From NCBI GenBank assembly GCA_017590115.1, contig JAGGNK010008670.1:8006541-8070540 (forward strand): 64,000 nt of DNA, in the 5' to 3' direction. Origin of the DNA: Montifringilla adamsi. Lineage: Eukaryota; Chordata; Aves; Passeriformes; Passeridae. Made by a program: the position numbers and the translations under genes. The stretch's first letter is position 1; the number at the start of each line of letters is the position of its first letter. Shown here piece by piece: positions 58,201-64,000 of the stretch. A model generated the notes under the pieces. It did no database searches. It saw only the letters and a list, made by a program, of their open reading frames with translations, and had not been told where the DNA came from.

Positions 58201-61200
58201 CACAAGACTACTTAAATGATCAGTCTGAATTCTGGATTCCTTCTGGAACTGATTGTTTTTTTCTTTTGCAGAGCCTGAGTTACGTCCCATTATACCCCTT
58301 TGTTTTTACTAATTTTCTGAGCATTACTACTCTTTTAGTCAGTATACAGATAGTAGAACAATTGACACATAAAAGGAAGAGAATTCTGTTATAGCAGATT
58401 TACTTCTTCATAATATTTTATGGCATTAGTCTTTTTTTCTATTGGATTAAATAGCAAGAAATTAACTTCTGCTGACATGCTTAAGGGTTAGAATAAGAAA
58501 TAAAACAATGTTCCTTTACATGTGTCTAGTGGATTTTTCAAGGCACTCAACTATAGCGTTTTGGGCATGTAGGACAGTGTCTTTCTTTAAACATGCTCCT
58601 ATTGATATTCTGTTCATAAGCATTATGTTCCCCAACTTGAAATCAATAATCCTCAATTCTTGTCTAGCCCAACTCTTTGAGTTTTCTTATATTAATCTAA
58701 GTTTCAGTTAAAAATACATCCTTGTTCATTCTCTGCCTTAGTCAGACTTGTTTTGTTCCCTTGTTTTACACTGAAACTATAGTATTTCTTTTGTTTCAAG
58801 CCAGGTGATCTGTTGGATCTTGTGATAAGTGCATCCAGTGGAAGGTGGAGAGGCATCCACCAAATTCATACAAGGCATCTCATAAATATATTTTGTCTTT
58901 TCATTTTTAAAACAAATATATTCCTTTGGCTTGACTCTGGATTCTGCAAGGCATTCTGATTTTCTGTGGCTTAATTTGAGTAAGGTAAGTTTTTTAATGC
59001 CTGATCTTCAACCCACAGATCAGCTTTATCTGTAGTCATGGCAGAAGAGAAAAGAATCTATGTGGTTTCTAATCCCTGTTACTTCTTAGTGATAGGAGTT
59101 ACTCCTTTGAAGGTTATGGTTGAGTTTTCAGTGGGCAGCAGATTGAAACCATTGCAGGAGCTGCAGTATTAGGAGTATTCATTGCAACAAGATGTCTTAC
59201 CCAACTAGAAAAACCTTCACTCTTTACTCCTTAACACACCCTTCCTCTTATTTTAGAATGCAGTGGAAACATTGTGTTATTAATTACATTTTCCTAAATG
59301 AACTTGCGCATAAAGCTTAATTAAAACTGTGGGAACTGCATTACACTAATGTGGTCTTGTAAACACAGCAGAATTAGGAATTGTGGGTGAGTAGCTGGTT
59401 ACAGAATTGAAAATATCTATCCCCATTGTTATTTTTAAAGAATATATGAGGAATTTGTACACTGGATTTGGTACACTCTGTCTACATTACAATGGCCGTG
59501 TAGTAGTGTCATTTCTAATTCTGTAGCCACTTAGACTTATTTATCCTCAGAGCTGTTATTCCTAAATTGGGAGCAATTATCTTGCTGGCTGAGAGACCTG
59601 AGAAAACAAGGAAAGAAATGGGTTCTTACATCCTATCAAATAGCAGTGTTCATCATTAATGCTCCACATGCTCTGATGTCAGGTGTTTGCACAGCTCTCT
59701 CCTGGGGCTTACACTGTGTGAACATAGCACCGGAGGATGATTGAAACTGCTGAGTGTGATGAAAAAGTCATGTCTGAATTATGGCAAAAATCCAATAGTC
59801 CATCCATAGTAAAGCTGAGGAATTTTTCATATGGTCAGTTAAAATATGTGTTTTGTCCCATTGTCACAGATGGAATGAACAGGGGAGGGAGAACATTAAA
59901 TTCAGACAGCTGCAGAATGGCCATCGTGTGGCTCTGGATGTCAGCAGTATGAGTAAACAGAGGTTTAATTCAGACATATTTTCATACCCCAGACTCCTAG
60001 TTCCGATTATCTGTATCAGTAAGAATGCAATTTTTCTGGTGCGGGAGTAGCCCTTATTTTTTATGTTCATGGAATTACATTTAGAGTGTTATTTATATGC
60101 TTTGCTTATAGTAAGTAACTGGCAGGCATCGAAGCTCTATTGCTGGAGCTTAATATTTAAAACAGATTGCACAGATGGGGTGTTTTTAGCTACAGTGTTA
60201 CTCACCCAGAAGAAACGCTGAGTGTTAAGCCTACTAAACCATTCCTGGCAATGACAAACCTGACAAAATTTGGCGATCATGAACCCTGTGACAAAAGTTG
60301 TGCCATCTGCTGGCCAAGGAGGAAAGTGCTCGTTAGGCGCTGCGGCCCTGGATAGAGAGCTCCGACGTGATTCCAGCAGGAGGAGAAGCTGAGAGTTTTG
60401 CAGAGCTCTTCAGCAGCTGAACGGGAGCAGGCCTGGTCAGGAGTTTTCTCACAGCAGCTTCTTCCATCCGAAAGTGCTGTTTTGTGATAATTGAAACTTT
60501 CTGTGGGAGCGCGTCAGTGAGAAATGGAAATGTTCTGTTCTAAAAATATCCAGACATTCTGTTTCAGAATTTTTTGCACATGGAACACTGATTTTTATTC
60601 CAGAATGATTTTTTAAAAAGTAATTACTTTTGTCAATTATAGAAACAAATTGAAATTGTCATCTTTGTGTTAAACAATAATGGAACCTCGCATCATCGCT
60701 ATAGCACGTGGTAAATGACCACTCAGTCCTGTGTCTCACTACTCATGGTTGTGTATGTGCTCTGTGGGGAGAATACATCAAGAGTGTGACGTTCCTTTCA
60801 TTCACGTCAGGGAGACTGCAAATGGGAAGATAACTTCGTTTTTCTTATATTTGCATCTTTATGTTTTTACTGTAATTTTGCATTAATTATTAAATTGCTA
60901 CTGTAATTTAAAGAAAAACTGTTTTGAGCTTATACTCCTGTTAGTAATTCAGTATACACAAAGAGTTTCCAGTTACAGCCAAAATCATACCAATCAAATA
61001 CTCAGAAGGAAAGAAGCAGAGAACTAAAGATAACTCTCAAGGCTTTCATTGGCATAGCTTTGTAGGTTTAGTTCTTGTCAAAACAAGAAGATAGCCTTTG
61101 CATATTATGCTGCAAGGAAAAGAATGAATTAAAAAGGCTGGATTTGATTAGTGATGGATCCAGGTGTTATTATTACGGCATCTTTCTTTAAAATTGGGCT

Positions 61201-62510
61201 CCAGAAAATTTTTATGACTTCTGAATTATTATTTTCAGAAAGAAAGGAAGTATAATGGTTCTGATACCATCAGTCATGACAGATATCTGTCTGTCTGTCT
61301 CCATCCACACCTATGTGGCAGCCAATTACAGTGTTAAAAAACATTCAGATGCACACAACCATGCTGAATTTATACTCACAGGCACTGTTTCTAATTTTAG
61401 ATTTCCTTACTTTTTCAATACATTCTAATGAATTTTCTAATGCAATTAGAAAAAAAGGAACCAGGTCTTGAAAACGGGAGGTGTGCCTACACTGTCAGGA
61501 AATACTTAGATTCAGGAAGTATGAATTCTGTTCTGTGATGTGCTGGGGACTCTCCTGCACAATCAGAGAGACCCCTCTCTTGCTTTTTATTTTTGTTCTT
61601 ACCCCCCTTCTTGAGTTCCTGTCTTTTATAGCCCCTTGACGGTTGTACCTTCACCCACTTTTCCATCCCATTCACTCTGTTTCAGTTTTTACCACTAATT
61701 TGCTGTTTTCTTTTGTTCTTCTCACCCCAGCCATGTTATGCCAGCCTGCCTCTGTTCTTTCCACTTCTGTGTCTTCTGACCTTTCTTGGTAGCTATCTCA
61801 TCTCTGCAGATCATCCTTTGTCTGTTATGCCAAGGCCTCCTGATCCTGTTCCCATCTCTTTCGCATTCTCTGAGTAGACTTCCCCTTCCTCCTCACTGGC
61901 TGTAGAAGCACAGCACACAAAAGGACCCATTCCCAGCTATTGAGTATAAAGTCTTGATGCCATAGCAATCCTAGCGGCTGGGATGAGCAGAATTGCAGCT
62001 GTGGCGGAGGGCATTTCCACTGTGGTTTCACGTAATGTGGTCTTTAACAACAAAATCAGTGAAGTGTTATCATTTGTAGGACCTCACCCTGTCACTGACC
62101 CTTTAGAGGATGGAGTAGCATTTCAAACTGGTGAACTGATCTGGCATTGAAGTATTTATTTATTTATTGTTTTGTATTTTTGAGGGGTTTTTTTCAGCTG
62201 AATAAGTTATCGCATCCATACAGAGGGAAAACATATTTTATTTTGCAAGAAATATTTGGTGCTTTTTAGCTAATGCATTGCACCAAAAACTCAACCTTTG
62301 GAAGATACCCAGAACAGAAAAATCTGTCCAGTCTCAAAATTATGCACAGCCTAATAATGGAAGAAGGCACACAAATTTCAGCTGTCTCAAGAGTTTGTAA
62401 TTTTGTCTTGTGATCTGTAGTATTTGTTCATCTCTGCTGAATGAAAATCTGGCAATCAATGTGCTTCGCTAGGTAGTTATCATAATATGTATAGGGAATA
62501 ATAAATCTGC
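58201..62510. other. Intergenic DNA downstream of KNG1
   Basis: AT-rich, with an ATTT microsatellite at about 62152-62168. A modest CpG cluster lies at about 60330-60520. No coding gene or RNA gene is recognised. Confidence 0.6.
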
Positions 62511-62516
62511 TTTATT
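62511..62516 (-). terminator. KNG1: Candidate KNG1 polyadenylation signal
   Basis: AATAAA on the - strand (TTTATT on +), the first canonical signal I find after the KNG1 stop, about 537 nt downstream. A closer non-canonical signal is possible. Confidence 0.4.
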
Positions 62517-63052
62517 TAGGATTCTCTCAGCTGGCCCTGTTATCTCATCCAACAGAACAACCATTAGTGATAGACTGATAGCAATATTGATTTGTTTAAA
62601 GAAATTAACAGGTTAAAAGGTTTCTTTGTTTTATTTTGTTCTTTAAATGATCCACTCCAGTAAATTAATGAAAAAATATTTCACATATCTAAGAGAGGCT
62701 CCCTTGTTCTATATTGTCTTGTTTACCCATATTTGGTTGAGATTCTTGTAATCCGCAGAATTATTTCTGCCATTGTTTTAAATATAATACAGTAAGATTT
62801 GATGCAGTGATTCAGTTTGTGCTTATAGAAAATTGAGGCAGATGAGTTACACAGATTTACATATTTGCAAATATATGCAAATACCCAGTATTGCCATATG
62901 GTCTTAGGTCCCCAGAAGTGCTGGTGACCTACTTGAGTATTTCAGTTAACAGAACATAAGCTTTTGCCTCTTCATGTTTTATACATTTCAAAAGGCAGTA
63001 TTCTTCTTATTTTCTATGTAACATTTCTGAAAAGGATCCTGCAATGTTTGAA

Positions 63053-63748
63053 TTATGCTAAAGCATCTCTGAGATCAAAGTCTTCCTCGTTGTTTTCTGT
63101 AGCTGGATTGCTGTTTTCTGCTGCAGACGGCAAGAGATCCTCATTTGTGAATTCTCTGGGAAAGCTAGGAGGGGCTGGAAAGCCCACAAGTTGTTTCCAT
63201 GGTTTTCCAGGACATCTGGGGCGAGGAGATTCTGGGCGATCTGGCAACCCATTAAATAAAGAAGTATCAGGAAAAATTAGTGGCTCTGTAGGTCTACTGG
63301 TTTCCTCCCTTGCAACCCCTGTACTAACCAGCTCCAGTGCAGTTTCAGCACTAGATGATGGGAGGGTTTCATTTTGATTAAAACCCCTTTCATTTGACTC
63401 CTCAGAAGATTTGAGGTTTGGATGTTTATGTTTATTCTTTTTATTGTGTTTTTTATGCCCACACCCATGGCCACTTCTGCGCCCGCAACCAATGTCATGC
63501 CTATGCCTTTTGTCATTGTCATGATCCTTTTGAACTCCATGCCTGTGCTTATGCCTGTGTTTGTGCCTGTGTTTGTGCTCAGGTTCACCTTCGCCTTCTG
63601 GTTCCTGTCCATTGTCTTTCCTCGTTTCTGTGCTAGGGCTTTGACTTTCTCCTTCATTTTTATCAGCATGTGAAACTGCATGTGGCTGGCTTAGCATCAC
63701 AGTGCTTCGGAAAGGTGTGAATCCAGGAGGCCTTCTTGCAAAGAACAC
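63053..63748 (-). CDS. KNG1: Kininogen, last coding exon (bradykinin and light chain)
   Basis: Plasma precursor of kinins and, in mammals, cofactor of contact activation. This 231-codon exon follows a clear acceptor (TTTTTTAG|GTGTTC) and ends at TAA; the cystatin-domain exons lie beyond the window. Exon residues 6-14 are RPPGFTPFR, a [Thr6]-bradykinin, bounded by Arg before and Arg-Ser after for kallikrein cleavage. Residues 58-109 are His/Lys-rich, including HKHR repeats, and correspond to the surface-binding domain 5 of HMW kininogen. CPGKPWK at 179-185 matches the human CPGRPWK, whose Cys bridges heavy and light chains. The end DFDLRDALA resembles human FDLTDGLS. Position relative to EIF4A2 matches human. 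The GTG at 63748 is an internal Val codon, not a start. Confidence 0.93.
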   Translation of the reverse strand: MFFARRPPGFTPFRSTVMLSQPHAVSHADKNEGESQSPSTETRKDNGQEPEGEGEPEHKHRHKHRHKHRHGVQKDHDNDKRHRHDIGCGRRSGHGCGHKKHNKKNKHKHPNLKSSEESNERGFNQNETLPSSSAETALELVSTGVAREETSRPTEPLIFPDTSLFNGLPDRPESPRPRCPGKPWKQLVGFPAPPSFPREFTNEDLLPSAAENSNPATENNEEDFDLRDALA

Positions 63749-64000
63749 CTAAAAAACATTGCAATAGTAGCCACATTTGTTATGTGAAACAGAACAATTG
63801 CTTCAGATGTGGGAAATTCAGAAGCTGGCTCATTGCAGTGCCTGAATCATTTAAAACTAACATCTAAACTAAACAAGTATCTCTTCTGAAATAAGCATAC
63901 AAACGTGAACATCCTCCCAAATAATTCAGGAGTATTTTAGCAACTATATGTGTAAAAGAAAAATTTCTGAAGTTTTCTGATTATCACTGAAGTTTTGTCA
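63749..64000 (-). other. KNG1: KNG1 intron, truncated by window end
   Basis: Intronic sequence preceding the bradykinin exon. The acceptor AG is at 63750-63749 after a T-rich tract. No further exon is visible before base 64,000. Confidence 0.8.

Noticed and set aside
63418..63673. + strand frames with repeated Met/Pro/Val or Cys/Ala
   Set aside because: They are antisense shadows of the KNG1 His-rich tandem repeat.

Overview
The window is vertebrate nuclear DNA and almost certainly avian. It holds large introns with GT-AG junctions, CpG-island promoters, CR1-type LINE debris and a solo LTR of a family I associate with bird (especially songbird) genomes. The gene order RFC4 - EIF4A2 - KNG1 matches human 3q27 in inverted orientation. 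I cannot fix the species. The kininogen gene encodes a kinin that differs from chicken ornithokinin.

Region by region. Bases 1-26,470 contain no gene I can support. They hold intergenic DNA, an A-rich tract (2732-2940), a GC-rich island built around a 22-bp minisatellite (7320-7580), a second unassigned CpG-rich island (19360-19960), MIR-like and CR1 fossils, and a 632-bp solo LTR with a perfect 5-bp target duplication (24399-25030). Bases 26,470-38,890 hold RFC4 on the + strand: ten coding exons, 362 codons, driven by a CpG island with CRE, CCAAT and E2F-type sites. Bases 39,765-46,657 hold EIF4A2 on the - strand: eleven coding exons, 407 codons. Its introns carry SNORD2, SNORA63, a probable SNORA4 and two further H/ACA candidates, plus a candidate premature-stop exon in the last intron. 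RFC4 and EIF4A2 converge tail to tail. The EIF4A2 promoter has a TATA box 30 bp upstream of a TOP-like start, inside a CpG island that continues about 800 bp further upstream. Bases 47,480-62,510 are gene-poor. Bases 63,053-63,748 are the last coding exon of kininogen (KNG1, - strand), with bradykinin, a His-rich domain and a prekallikrein/FXI-binding-like tail. The rest of KNG1 lies beyond base 64,000.

The genes share no pathway: a clamp-loader subunit, a translation helicase that is also a snoRNA host, and a plasma kinin precursor, kept together by conserved synteny. I found no unknown multi-gene system. The items most worth a second look are the [Thr6]-bradykinin with Phe8 instead of the chicken Leu8, the candidate poison exon in EIF4A2, the unassigned intronic H/ACA candidates and the two CpG islands without a gene.
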